From Flagellimonas_A sp039592695 (GTDB lineage: Bacteria > Bacteroidota > Bacteroidia > Flavobacteriales > Flavobacteriaceae), in contig NZ_JBBUTK010000001.1 of NCBI RefSeq assembly GCF_039592695.1, positions 806,001 to 870,000 on the forward strand: 64,000 nt of DNA, read 5' to 3'. Shown here in pieces: positions 26,974-35,927 of this stretch; within the stretch, counting starts at the first letter, position 1; the number at the start of each line of letters is the position of its first letter. Made by a program: the position numbers and the translations under genes. The notes under the pieces are model-generated. The model did no database searches, was not told where the DNA came from, and was given only the letters and a program-made list of their open reading frames with translations.

Positions 26974-29079
26974 TTAACTGATATATCCCCAAATCGCTTT
27001 ATCTTTTGTCAACTGGACATACGCCATTCGAATGGGTAGGTTTTTCGATTTTTCCAGTTTTGGGTCATCTTTTAGAAGTTGAATAGCGTGGTAGCGGGCG
27101 GATTTTAAAATTTGGTTGTCTTTGACAATGTCGGCAATACGCAGATTGAGCAATCCGCTTTGTTGGGTTCCCATTAAATCCCCTGGGCCGCGTAGTTTTA
27201 AGTCCACTTCAGCGATTTCAAAACCGTCATTTGTTCGGCACATGGTTTCCAGTCGGGTTCTGGCCTCTTCAGATAATTTATGCCCCGTCATCAAAATACA
27301 GAAACTCTGTTCAGCACCACGGCCCACACGCCCACGCAATTGGTGCAATTGCGACAATCCAAAACGTTCGGCGCTTTCAATAATCATGACCGATGCATTG
27401 GGTACGTTGACACCAACTTCAATCACCGTTGTGGCCACCATAATTTGGGTTTCCCCTTTAACGAAGCGCTCCATCTCATAATCTTTGTCTTTGGTTTTCA
27501 TTTTACCATGCACGATGGAAATTTGATAATCGGGCAGGGGAAACTCACGAACAATACTTTCATATCCATCCATTAAATCCTTATAATCCAAGGCTTCACT
27601 TTCTTGTATCAGGGGATAAACAATATAGATTTGTCGCCCTTTTTTGATCTCATCCTTTAGAAACCGAAAGACCTTCAAGCGGTTGGAATCGTAGCGGTGC
27701 ACGGTTTTCACGGGTTTACGACCGGGCGGCAGTTCATCGATGACCGAAATATCCAAATCCCCGTAAAGGCTCATCGCCAAAGTTCTTGGAATTGGCGTGG
27801 CGGTCATCACCAAAATATGGGGAGGAATTTTGTTTTTCTTCCAAAGTTTAGAGCGTTGTGCCACTCCAAAACGGTGCTGCTCGTCGATGATGGCCAGACC
27901 CAGATTTTTGAATTGCACTTTGTCTTCCAAAACGGCATGGGTACCCACCAAAATATTGAGATTGCCATTTTCCAATTGATTATGAAGCAAGGTGCGTTCC
28001 GACTTTTTGGTAGAACCTGTCAATAGGGCCATTTTGACCTCCATCTTGCCCAAGAGCTCTTTCAGACCATTGTAATGCTGCTGGGCCAGTATTTCGGTAG
28101 GTGCCATCAAACAGGTCTGAAAACCGTTGTCGATGGCTATGAGCATACACATAAGGGCCACGATGGTCTTGCCCGAGCCAACATCGCCCTGAAGCAAACG
28201 GTTCATCTGGGCACTGCTGCCCATGTCGGCCCGAATTTCTTTGATGACCCTTTTTTGGGCGTCGGTCAATTCAAAGGGCAGATGCTCGTTAAAAAACGAA
28301 TTGAAATGGTCACCAACAGTACCAAATTGAAAGCCTTTAATCTTTTGTTTTCGAAGGGCTTTTTTTGAGAGCAATTGCAATTGAATGAAGAACAACTCAT
28401 CAAACTTTAAACGGAATTGCGCCTTTGCCAACAATTCTTGACTTTTAGGAAAATGGATGTTCAACAACGCATCTGACCGGTTCAACAATTTCAATGATGA
28501 CAGCAATTCTGCATTCAGCGTTTCCTCAAAATTTCCTTTGGAATCCAACAACAATTGCTGTTGCAGTTTGCTGATGACCCTGTTGGTGATGCCAGAGGTG
28601 CTTAATTTTTCTGTGGATGGATAAATCGGTTGCATAGCCACTTTGAGTCCGGTCTGATGGTTTTTGAGCAGTTCCATCTCAGGGTGGGGCATAGAATAAG
28701 TGCTTCCATAGCGATTGACCCTGCCAAAAACTACATAAGGTTCGTTGAGTTTTAGGTTTTCACGAATCCATTTTTGCCCTCGAAACCAGACCAGTTCCAT
28801 TTCACCTGTATCATCAACAAAAGTGGCCACCATACGTTTGCCCCGTTTTTGTTCCACCGTTTTTAAATGGATGATCTTGCCCACGATTTGAACATCGGCA
28901 CCACTGTTTTGCAACTGGTTGATTTTATAATAGGAAGTCTTGTCGAGATAGCGATTGGGATAGAGTTGCAGCAAGTCTGCGTAGGTTTCGATACCCAACT
29001 CGGTTTTTAGAATGTTGGCTCGATTGGGCCCAACCCCTTTGAGGTATGCAATGGGAGTTTTCAGAAAATTGGAACTCAT
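26974..29079 (-). CDS. recG: ATP-dependent DNA helicase RecG
   Basis: A 701-residue superfamily 2 helicase with the RecG layout: N-terminal wedge/OB domain (residues about 1-250), helicase motif I 'LLQGDVGSGKTIVALM', motif II region 'IIDEQHRFGVAQR', motif III 'VMTATPIPRT', and 'VIEVGVNVPNASVMIIESAERFGLSQLHQLRGRVGRG'. The C-terminal 'RGPGDLMGTQQSGL' is characteristic. RecG remodels stalled replication forks and Holliday junctions. It is divergent from the M1 aminopeptidase gene with 46 bp between starts. Confidence 0.96.
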   Translation of the reverse strand: MSSNFLKTPIAYLKGVGPNRANILKTELGIETYADLLQLYPNRYLDKTSYYKINQLQNSGADVQIVGKIIHLKTVEQKRGKRMVATFVDDTGEMELVWFRGQKWIRENLKLNEPYVVFGRVNRYGSTYSMPHPEMELLKNHQTGLKVAMQPIYPSTEKLSTSGITNRVISKLQQQLLLDSKGNFEETLNAELLSSLKLLNRSDALLNIHFPKSQELLAKAQFRLKFDELFFIQLQLLSKKALRKQKIKGFQFGTVGDHFNSFFNEHLPFELTDAQKRVIKEIRADMGSSAQMNRLLQGDVGSGKTIVALMCMLIAIDNGFQTCLMAPTEILAQQHYNGLKELLGKMEVKMALLTGSTKKSERTLLHNQLENGNLNILVGTHAVLEDKVQFKNLGLAIIDEQHRFGVAQRSKLWKKNKIPPHILVMTATPIPRTLAMSLYGDLDISVIDELPPGRKPVKTVHRYDSNRLKVFRFLKDEIKKGRQIYIVYPLIQESEALDYKDLMDGYESIVREFPLPDYQISIVHGKMKTKDKDYEMERFVKGETQIMVATTVIEVGVNVPNASVMIIESAERFGLSQLHQLRGRVGRGAEQSFCILMTGHKLSEEARTRLETMCRTNDGFEIAEVDLKLRGPGDLMGTQQSGLLNLRIADIVKDNQILKSARYHAIQLLKDDPKLEKSKNLPIRMAYVQLTKDKAIWGYIS

Positions 29080-29125
29080 CTGACGAAATTATGTAATTTG
29101 GATTGACTTTTGCTTCCCAAGAACT

Positions 29126-31201
29126 ATGAGGCTACTTCCATTCGTTTTCGTTTTTTGTTTTGTTTTTCAGATTTTTTCCCAGCGGCAAGAAAAAGTTGAT
29201 TTTATCAGGGCGGATGCTGTTGTGACCCCAAGTTTTCAGGAAAAGGACTTAAAAGGTAGCGTATCGTACCATTTCGATGTAATGGAAAAAATAGATTCCA
29301 TTTTTTTGGATGCAAAGAACATGGGTTTTTCAAAAGTCAAAATTAACGGAGAAAAAGTTCGATTTGAATATGACAACAGTAAAATCGTCATTCGGGAAAG
29401 CTTCGAGAAGGGAGATTCTAATACGCTTAGCCTCGAATACTCATGCAAACCAAAGCAAACCGTTTATTTTATTGGTGCTGATGATGATATTATTGGCAAT
29501 GAAGAAATATGGACCCAAGGTCAAGGTAAATATACCAGTCATTGGTTGCCCAGCTTTGACGACATGAATGAAAAGGTAGAATTTGACCTTACTATTCGAG
29601 CAGATTCGGCGTATACTGTAATCGCTAATGGACTATTGAAAAAGAAGTTTCCCAAGGAAGGAATGACCGCATGGAGCTTTGATATGTTCAGGCCCATGAG
29701 CAGCTATCTCGCAGCCTTTGCCATCAGTGATTTCGAGAAGAAAGTCACGTATTCTAAATCTGGTGTGCCCATCGAATTGTATTATGAGCACAAAGACAGC
29801 CTCAAGGTTGAGCCGACCTATCGCTATACCAAAGAGATCTTTGATTTTTTGGAAGATGAAATAGGGGTGCTTTATCCTTTCCAGAACTACAAACAAGTGC
29901 CCGTACAAGATTTTCTCTATGCAGGTATGGAAAATACCACACTCACCATTTTTTCAAACCAGTATGTGATTGATTCCACCGCCTTTGTGGACAAAAATTA
30001 CGTCAATGTCAACGCCCATGAACTGGCCCACCAATGGTTTGGCAATATGGTCACTGAAGAAAGCGGCAAACACCACTGGCTTCATGAAGGCTTCGCGACC
30101 TATTACGCTTATTTGGCAGAGCAGCACCTGTTTGGCGACGATTATTTTTATTGGAAGCTTTATGAGACCGCCAAAACCCTGCATAACCTTTCTGAAAACG
30201 GTGATGGTGAAGCACTGGCGGACCCGAATGCGAACAGCTTGACCTTTTATGAAAAGGGGGCGTGGGCCTTGGTAATGCTGCGAGAAAGGGTAGGGGAAGA
30301 AGCCTTTAAAGAAGGCATCAAAAATTATCTCAACCGTTTTGCGTACAAAAACGTGACCATCGAAAAATTTTTAAGTGAAATCAAGCAATCAGGTGGACAA
30401 GGCTTGGAAGATTTTCGTGAAGACTGGCTTGAGAATAATCAATTTCTTTTTAGTGAGGCGAAAACCTTTCTCAAAGAAAAGTCTCCTTCCTTAAAATTAT
30501 TGTTCGAGCTTGAAGAAGAATTTGAGCGAATACAGAGCGATGATGTCGACTTTTGGAAGTATTGGAACGCCAGCACATCCATCCCCTTTAAAAAATACAA
30601 TCTCCAGAAGTATTTTCGAATATTGCCAAAGGATTTGGTCTTGCAGGCGATGAATTCAGGGGGATTAAAATTACGACAGGCCATTGCAATCGCTGCGCAG
30701 GATGCAAAACAGCTTCCTAAAGCGCAATTTGAATCCTTGCTCAATGATGCCGGTTATGTGACCAAAGAAAATGCGTTGCTGAAACTTTGGGCATCTTATC
30801 CAGAAGACAGAACAAAATACCTTGATGCGACCAAAAACTGCATCGGCCTTCCCAATAAAAACATACGATTGCTTTGGCTGACCTTGGCCTTGGTGACCGA
30901 AGGGTACCATCCTGCATCCAAAAAAGCATATTACCAAGAATTGAATGGCTACACAGCTGCCCATTTTAATTTTGAGGTACGGCAATTGGCCTTTCAATAT
31001 CTTAGTGAAATTTCGGCTTTCAGTGACGAATCGATTTTGAACCTCTTTGACGCCACCGACCACCATGTTTGGCAGTTTCGAAAATCTGCCAGAAATTTAT
31101 TGAGAGCGCTGGCCGACAAAGAAGTGGAGCGGTTTGATGAAATCATGACAACGATATCTGAAGAAAAGCAATCAAGAATCAATAAAATACTAGCGAATTG
31201 A
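29126..31201 (+). CDS. M1 family aminopeptidase (gluzincin), exported
   Basis: A 691-residue protein with a signal peptide (residues 1-19). M1 signatures are complete: the GMEN-type 'YAGMENTTL', the zinc motif H298-E-L-A-H302 with the third ligand E321 in 'WLHEGFATYY', followed by a helical C-terminal region. It should remove N-terminal residues from peptides in the periplasm or at the surface. The stop codon TGA overlaps the TTG start of the patatin gene, so the two genes are coupled. Confidence 0.92.
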   Translation: MRLLPFVFVFCFVFQIFSQRQEKVDFIRADAVVTPSFQEKDLKGSVSYHFDVMEKIDSIFLDAKNMGFSKVKINGEKVRFEYDNSKIVIRESFEKGDSNTLSLEYSCKPKQTVYFIGADDDIIGNEEIWTQGQGKYTSHWLPSFDDMNEKVEFDLTIRADSAYTVIANGLLKKKFPKEGMTAWSFDMFRPMSSYLAAFAISDFEKKVTYSKSGVPIELYYEHKDSLKVEPTYRYTKEIFDFLEDEIGVLYPFQNYKQVPVQDFLYAGMENTTLTIFSNQYVIDSTAFVDKNYVNVNAHELAHQWFGNMVTEESGKHHWLHEGFATYYAYLAEQHLFGDDYFYWKLYETAKTLHNLSENGDGEALADPNANSLTFYEKGAWALVMLRERVGEEAFKEGIKNYLNRFAYKNVTIEKFLSEIKQSGGQGLEDFREDWLENNQFLFSEAKTFLKEKSPSLKLLFELEEEFERIQSDDVDFWKYWNASTSIPFKKYNLQKYFRILPKDLVLQAMNSGGLKLRQAIAIAAQDAKQLPKAQFESLLNDAGYVTKENALLKLWASYPEDRTKYLDATKNCIGLPNKNIRLLWLTLALVTEGYHPASKKAYYQELNGYTAAHFNFEVRQLAFQYLSEISAFSDESILNLFDATDHHVWQFRKSARNLLRALADKEVERFDEIMTTISEEKQSRINKILAN

Positions 31202-32112
31202 GGGCATTGGTCATTTCAGGTGGTGGTAGCAAAGGAGCTTTTGCTGGTGGTGTAGCCCAATTTCTTATTGAAGAGGCCAAGCACCACTATGACCTTTTTG
31301 TGGGCACTTCAACAGGCAGTCTGCTGATTTCGCATTTGGCATTGGGCAAGATTGATAAAATCAAGAACATTTACTCATCGGTCAACCAGGACAGTATTTT
31401 TGATAGTTGCCCATTTCTAATCAAAAAGAGGCACGGTTCTGAAATCATTGCGATGAACCATTGGAACATCCTTAAAAACCTTTTGAAAGGCAAGAAAACC
31501 TTTGGCGAGAGTGAAAACCTTCGGCGGCTTATAGGTGAGAGCATTACAAAAGAGGAATTCGATACCTTGAAAAACGGCTCTACCGATGTGGTGGTCACGG
31601 TATCCAACCTTTCACTGAACCGGGTCGAATACAAATCCATCAAGGATTATTCATACGAAGAGTTTTTGGATTGGATATGGATATCCTCCAACTACACGCC
31701 TTTTATGAGCTTGGTTCGAAAAGATGGGTGTGAATATGCAGATGGCGGATTGGGAAGCCTTGTACCCATTGAGGAAGCCATAAAACAGGGTGCGACAGAA
31801 GTCGATGTGGTGGTATTGCACACCGAGGTGAGTTATTACAACCGGATGCCCTCCCGAAACCCCTTTGAGTTGATTACCACGATGATGGGCTTTATTCTCG
31901 ACCGTATTGAGAACCAGAACATACGGGTAGGCAAACTGGTGGCTAGTCAGAAGAACGCGATTATCAACATTTATTATACGCCTACGATTTTGACCACCAA
32001 CTCCTTGATTTTCAACAAAGAGAAGATGACGCATTGGTGGATGCGCGGCTATCTGTATGCCAAGAACAAAAATTCAGAAAGTATGCCGATACAGCCTGAA
32101 ATACAGGAATGA
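31198..32112 (+). CDS. Patatin-like phospholipase
   Basis: A 304-residue patatin-family protein. The oxyanion loop 'SGGGSKGAFAGG' begins at residue 7, the nucleophile serine is S38 in 'GTSTG', and the catalytic aspartate is D182 in 'YADGGLG'. It has no signal peptide, so it probably acts inside the cell as a lipid acyl hydrolase. The start is TTG sharing bases with the TGA of the M1 gene; homology begins at once after it, which supports this unusual start. Confidence 0.88.
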   Translation: MRALVISGGGSKGAFAGGVAQFLIEEAKHHYDLFVGTSTGSLLISHLALGKIDKIKNIYSSVNQDSIFDSCPFLIKKRHGSEIIAMNHWNILKNLLKGKKTFGESENLRRLIGESITKEEFDTLKNGSTDVVVTVSNLSLNRVEYKSIKDYSYEEFLDWIWISSNYTPFMSLVRKDGCEYADGGLGSLVPIEEAIKQGATEVDVVVLHTEVSYYNRMPSRNPFELITTMMGFILDRIENQNIRVGKLVASQKNAIINIYYTPTILTTNSLIFNKEKMTHWWMRGYLYAKNKNSESMPIQPEIQE

Positions 32113-32207
32113 AAAACGAAAAGCATTTTCCATGTTTATTAGTTTTTGAAAGTACGCTTGGTTTTTATTGATAAACGTATAAACTCATCAACACTTAAAC
32201 TCACTTT

Positions 32208-32726
32208 TCACCAAAGTTCAGAAACTTCCTTTTTAATATAGGCCAAGGCAGCTGAAGAAGGTGATTGCTTGTCCATGGTCTGGTTGAGTATATCTTCCCG
32301 TAGTTTGTCTGCGGAATCAGACTCGCTCATACCTGCGGAACGAATGATTTGTATAGTCGCATTTTTAGCAGTTTTGATAATGCTCCAACATTCGTCGCTC
32401 ATATAGATTTGTTGCGAAAGGTTGTGCTCAAATTCATTTTCAATATTCTTGATCAACAGATTTTCATATTTCGCCTTGTCTTTTGATTGTGGTGCTACTC
32501 GAACTACTAGGCTGTTGAGAGCAATACGCTCCAAGAACAGTACCATGCGCTCATAGGCCTGTAGTCGGATGGGCAACGCATCTTTTTGGGCATCTTTCTG
32601 CAATAAAAAACGGCGCCGGCCATCCTCATTTCGAGTATGCAATCTAAAAAAGTAAAAGGCAACAGCCCCGGTCACTACGGCTGGCAAAAGAAATGCAAAA
32701 AGTTGAAAGATGTCGTCTCCGGTCAT
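32208..32726 (-). CDS. Single-pass membrane protein of unknown function
   Basis: I do not recognise a named family. The 172-residue product has one transmembrane helix (about residues 7-27, 'QLFAFLLPAVVTGAVAFYFF') and then a charged, mainly helical cytoplasmic domain with 'LPIRLQAYERMVLFLERI'. Such proteins are conserved among Flavobacteriaceae as far as I can judge. It lies 60 bp downstream of the degenerate OmpA-like gene and could share its transcript. Confidence 0.68.
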   Translation of the reverse strand: MTGDDIFQLFAFLLPAVVTGAVAFYFFRLHTRNEDGRRRFLLQKDAQKDALPIRLQAYERMVLFLERIALNSLVVRVAPQSKDKAKYENLLIKNIENEFEHNLSQQIYMSDECWSIIKTAKNATIQIIRSAGMSESDSADKLREDILNQTMDKQSPSSAALAYIKKEVSELW

Positions 32727-32786
32727 GGTTTGTTCTTTGGTTTGAATAGCTAACGGGTGAAACGCACAAAAATTATATTCGGATGC

Positions 32787-33557
32787 TTACCGCACATCTT
32801 TCTTGACCATGGTATAGAACTTTTCATGGTTGGGTTCAAGACGAAGGTTGATGCCTTCCTTAAAATTGCCATCCTTGACAATAATTTTCATATTTTCTGG
32901 GGCTAAGGCGTGTGATTTTACCAAGGTGGCCGCAACTGCACTGACCTGTTGAAAAGTAAGGTCAAACTCACCCGTGATGTTCAATCCTTCAACCACTAAT
33001 ACCCGTTCAGGTGTTGACTTTGCGATTTGGGCAATCTTTGCCAACCATTCATTGGCAGCATCGGTGATTTTTGTTCCACTTTCACTTCCAAATAAAGAAG
33101 ACAGCGAGTTTGAGATGACAATATCACCACCGGCCACACCGATTTGTGAGCCATCGCCCAAAATCTGTTTTGACCTTGTCAATAAGGCTATGGCCGTTGA
33201 ATCATTGGTCGTGAAGGCATCATTGATGGCACTCAGCTGTTTTTCCCTTGCTTCAAGTCGCGCCAATGCGCTATTGGCATTCTCACTGTTCTTTTTAGAC
33301 AGTTCTGAAAAGCCACTCAGGTTTTTGAGCAGGGTTGCATTGGCGTCACGTAAACTGGTGTTTTCTCTCTTCAGGGTCTCTGCTGAGGCCTCGGCCACTG
33401 ATATTTTTCGGGTAGCCTGCGATAAAGCCTGCCGCGTGGTATCAAGCTCCAATCGCAATGAGGCAATATCAGCCAGAAGTTCTTTTTTCTTTTGGGAAAA
33501 GGAAAAAGAAAAACATCCCAAGAACAGTAACAGAATTAGAAGCGTAGTTTTTTGCAT
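32787..33557 (-). CDS. Coiled-coil protein with degenerate OmpA-like domain
   Basis: A 256-residue exported protein: signal peptide at residues 1-20, coiled coil over about 25-120 ('ELLADIASLRLELDTTRQAL'...), then an OmpA/MotB-like fold. It is a distant paralogue of the OmpA lipoprotein at 39153-40031. The peptidoglycan-binding Asp/Arg pair is not conserved: 'WDLSAKRATSIVRIL' in the paralogue corresponds here to 'FDLTFQQVSAVAATL', so the Arg is lost. The start could also be 9 bases upstream (33566). The role is unknown; perhaps structural in the envelope. Confidence 0.75.
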   Translation of the reverse strand: MQKTTLLILLLFLGCFSFSFSQKKKELLADIASLRLELDTTRQALSQATRKISVAEASAETLKRENTSLRDANATLLKNLSGFSELSKKNSENANSALARLEAREKQLSAINDAFTTNDSTAIALLTRSKQILGDGSQIGVAGGDIVISNSLSSLFGSESGTKITDAANEWLAKIAQIAKSTPERVLVVEGLNITGEFDLTFQQVSAVAATLVKSHALAPENMKIIVKDGNFKEGINLRLEPNHEKFYTMVKKDVR

Positions 33558-33774
33558 GGGTTCCATTTTATGCGGTTAATTTTCCAAACGGGTGCAAAGG
33601 TAATTATTTTGTCAAGTTCGGAGTGAAAACCTTTGTGGCTAACAAGGAAAGAGCTCAGAAGCACTAAGGGACATTTTCCAGAATATTAAAAACTCTTCCT
33701 TAAAAGGTTTCGAGTTTAGGGTTTCAGGTCAGTCACTAAAAACAATAGAAACCAGAAACGAAAGAAACTTGAAA

Positions 33775-35055
33775 CTACATATTCAAATAATCCAACGTCA
33801 GTTCGGTCATGGCCTTTACCCCCAAAAGCATTCCTGCATCATCAATCAAAAAATCGGGCGTGTGATGCGGATAGGGTGTTTCATTGCCCGGGGTCATTCC
33901 CCCTAAAAAGAAAAAGAACCCGGGAACCTCCCTCTGAAAATAGGAGAAATCCTCGGCACCGGTAATCGCTTTTTGGGCCACGACATTTTCAGTTCCTGCA
34001 ACACGCTTCAGGGTGGGCAGCATCTTTTGGACCAGATCAGGTTCATTGTATGTGATGTCGGTAGCATCCTTGATTTCGCAGGTTGCCTCACCTCCGTAGG
34101 CCTTGGCGATAGTGGCGACCATCTCCTTCATTCGTTTGTTAATGTGGTCTTTCATATCATAATCCAGCGTTCTAATGGTACCAATCATCTCGGCACTTTC
34201 CGGTATGATGTTAAAACGCACTCCACTCTTGATTTTGCCCACAGTGATTACGGCCGCTTCATTGGTCAGATTCGATTCACGACTGATGATGGTCTGTAGG
34301 CCATCAATAATTTTGGCACTGATAAGAATCGGGTCAACACCACTCCAAGGCTGCGAGCCATGGCTTTGTTTTCCCTTGACATTGATGGTGAAACTTTGGG
34401 CTGCGGCCATGGTACCACCAATTTTAAAGCGTATCATTCCCACAGGGGTCTGTGAGTTGATATGCAGCCCGAAGATGGCGTCCACGTCTGGGTTTTTAAG
34501 CACGCCCTCTTTGACCATCAACAAAGCACCACCTTCCTCACCCGGTGGCGGACCTTCCTCGGCTGGCTGAAAGATGAATTTGACTGTTCCGTTGATTTTG
34601 TCCCTGTTATTTGAAAGCACTTCGGCCACACCCATCAAAATGGCAGTATGCGTATCATGGCCACAAGCATGCATCACGCCTGTTTTTTCTCCCAAGAATT
34701 CAGCGGTAACGATTGATTTAAAGGGTAAATCGTTGCGTTCGGTCACTGGCAGGGCATCGATATCGGCACGAAGCGCCACGACTTTACCATTGTCCGTACC
34801 GCTTCCTTTTAGAACACCAACAACTCCGGTATGGGCGACTCCTGTTTGCACATCAATGTCCAATGACTTCAGATGGTTGGCAATCTTTTCAGCAGTCTTG
34901 AACTCGCGGTTGCTCAATTCAGGATTTTGATGGATGTCATGCCGCCATTCAATGACCTTGTCTTCAATGGCCTCGTACTCTTTTTCTAGATTTGGACCTT
35001 GTGCACAAACGGATAAGGTCAAAATACTTAAAAGTGATGTAGTCAATACTCTCAT
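33775..35055 (-). CDS. M20 family amidohydrolase (N-acyl amino acid/hippurate hydrolase type), exported
   Basis: A 426-residue metallopeptidase-fold protein with a signal peptide (residues 1-18). Motifs of the M20D group are 'GVMHACGHDTHTAILMG' (metal-binding His/Asp), 'FQPAEEGPPPGEEGGALLM' (catalytic Glu), 'GLHINSQTPVG' and 'GAEDFSYFQREVPGFFFFLGG'. It should hydrolyse the amide bond of N-acyl amino acids or similar conjugates in the periplasm. The ATG at 35055 is preferred to an in-frame TTG at 35061. It is 10 bp after the DsrE gene and probably in one unit with it. Confidence 0.9.
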   Translation of the reverse strand: MRVLTTSLLSILTLSVCAQGPNLEKEYEAIEDKVIEWRHDIHQNPELSNREFKTAEKIANHLKSLDIDVQTGVAHTGVVGVLKGSGTDNGKVVALRADIDALPVTERNDLPFKSIVTAEFLGEKTGVMHACGHDTHTAILMGVAEVLSNNRDKINGTVKFIFQPAEEGPPPGEEGGALLMVKEGVLKNPDVDAIFGLHINSQTPVGMIRFKIGGTMAAAQSFTINVKGKQSHGSQPWSGVDPILISAKIIDGLQTIISRESNLTNEAAVITVGKIKSGVRFNIIPESAEMIGTIRTLDYDMKDHINKRMKEMVATIAKAYGGEATCEIKDATDITYNEPDLVQKMLPTLKRVAGTENVVAQKAITGAEDFSYFQREVPGFFFFLGGMTPGNETPYPHHTPDFLIDDAGMLLGVKAMTELTLDYLNM

Positions 35056-35065
35056 AGTCAATAGT

Positions 35066-35608
35066 TTAAAATTTTATCAAGCGATAGCCTTCGTTTTGTA
35101 GTTGAATCAAGGCGGTCATGGCCGAAAGTGCCAGTTGTACATCGGGAAGCAACTCTTGCTTGGGGAAATCTCGTGATAACGAAGATTGTCCGCAAAAAAT
35201 GACCTCAACCCCTGCATCCATCAATTGGTTGACCATATCGGCATTGGGGTTGTCAACACCATATCTTTTTTGGTAGGCGGCATTCGTGATGATATCCTTT
35301 GATGCTTTGTTGTGTACCACAAGCACTACTTTCATTTTTTCAAGTGCCATGCCGCTTTGGGCATGCATGTTCAAAAAACGGGCAGCGGTTTCAATAGTGG
35401 AACTACGGGCTGAATGGTCTTCAGGACTGTTCATGATATCAAAGACCACTTTGAACTCAGTGTTGGGGGCAATGTCGTAATCAGGATTCGGTATTTCCCA
35501 AACGTTGCCATAATCTTTTATGATGGGTCCGGCCTTTTTTTCTTGGCAATAGAGAGCTATTGTTCCCAATACACAAATTAGAAACAAACTTTTGGAGACA
35601 ACTTTCAT
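35066..35608 (-). CDS. Exported DsrE-family protein
   Basis: A 180-residue protein with an N-terminal signal (residues 1-20). The body fits the DsrE/DsrF-like fold: 'FKVVFDIMNSPEDH', 'KVVLVVHNKAS', 'DAGVEVIFCGQSSLSR' with a single conserved Cys, and 'LALSAMTALIQLQNEGYRLIKF'. Periplasmic DsrE-like proteins are linked to sulfur or thiol chemistry, but the precise role here is unknown. Its ATG overlaps the stop of the 63-residue membrane protein by four bases. Confidence 0.82.
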   Translation of the reverse strand: MKVVSKSLFLICVLGTIALYCQEKKAGPIIKDYGNVWEIPNPDYDIAPNTEFKVVFDIMNSPEDHSARSSTIETAARFLNMHAQSGMALEKMKVVLVVHNKASKDIITNAAYQKRYGVDNPNADMVNQLMDAGVEVIFCGQSSLSRDFPKQELLPDVQLALSAMTALIQLQNEGYRLIKF

Positions 35609-35796
35609 TTTTGGTCAGCGACTTTTCTGGTGTAATATCCGTAGAAACATAGGGCCGCCAGTATCAACCAAATGAGCCGATATAGCCAAATGCTGATTTC
35701 CATTCCGAAAAAGGTAGAAGTTTCAGATTCGCTGAAAAATGTATACACAACATTGATGAGCGCTAAAATCCCAACAACAAGGTTCAGGTACTTCAT
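35605..35796 (-). CDS. Small membrane protein, two helices
   Basis: A 63-residue product with two hydrophobic helices (about residues 4-19 and 33-54) and a charged C-terminus. The four-base overlap (ATGA) with the DsrE gene shows it is a real, co-translated gene. No family was recognised; a membrane partner of the DsrE protein is possible. Confidence 0.7.
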   Translation of the reverse strand: MKYLNLVVGILALINVVYTFFSESETSTFFGMEISIWLYRLIWLILAALCFYGYYTRKVADQK

Positions 35797-35927
35797 AGAA
35801 AGATTTTAATTTCTAAATATATTTAAAAAGGGGCATATCGGTAACAAACTGTTCAAAAGTATTGATGGCAACATTTTTTGAAACTCCAATTAATGGCTAA
35901 TTTCACTTTTTAGTTTAAGAAGAGTTC

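Noticed and set aside
32974..33579. Plus-strand open frame opposite the degenerate OmpA-like gene (201 codons)
   Set aside because: Ser/Ala/Leu-rich shadow without any domain; the minus-strand gene has a signal peptide, coiled coil and paralogue.
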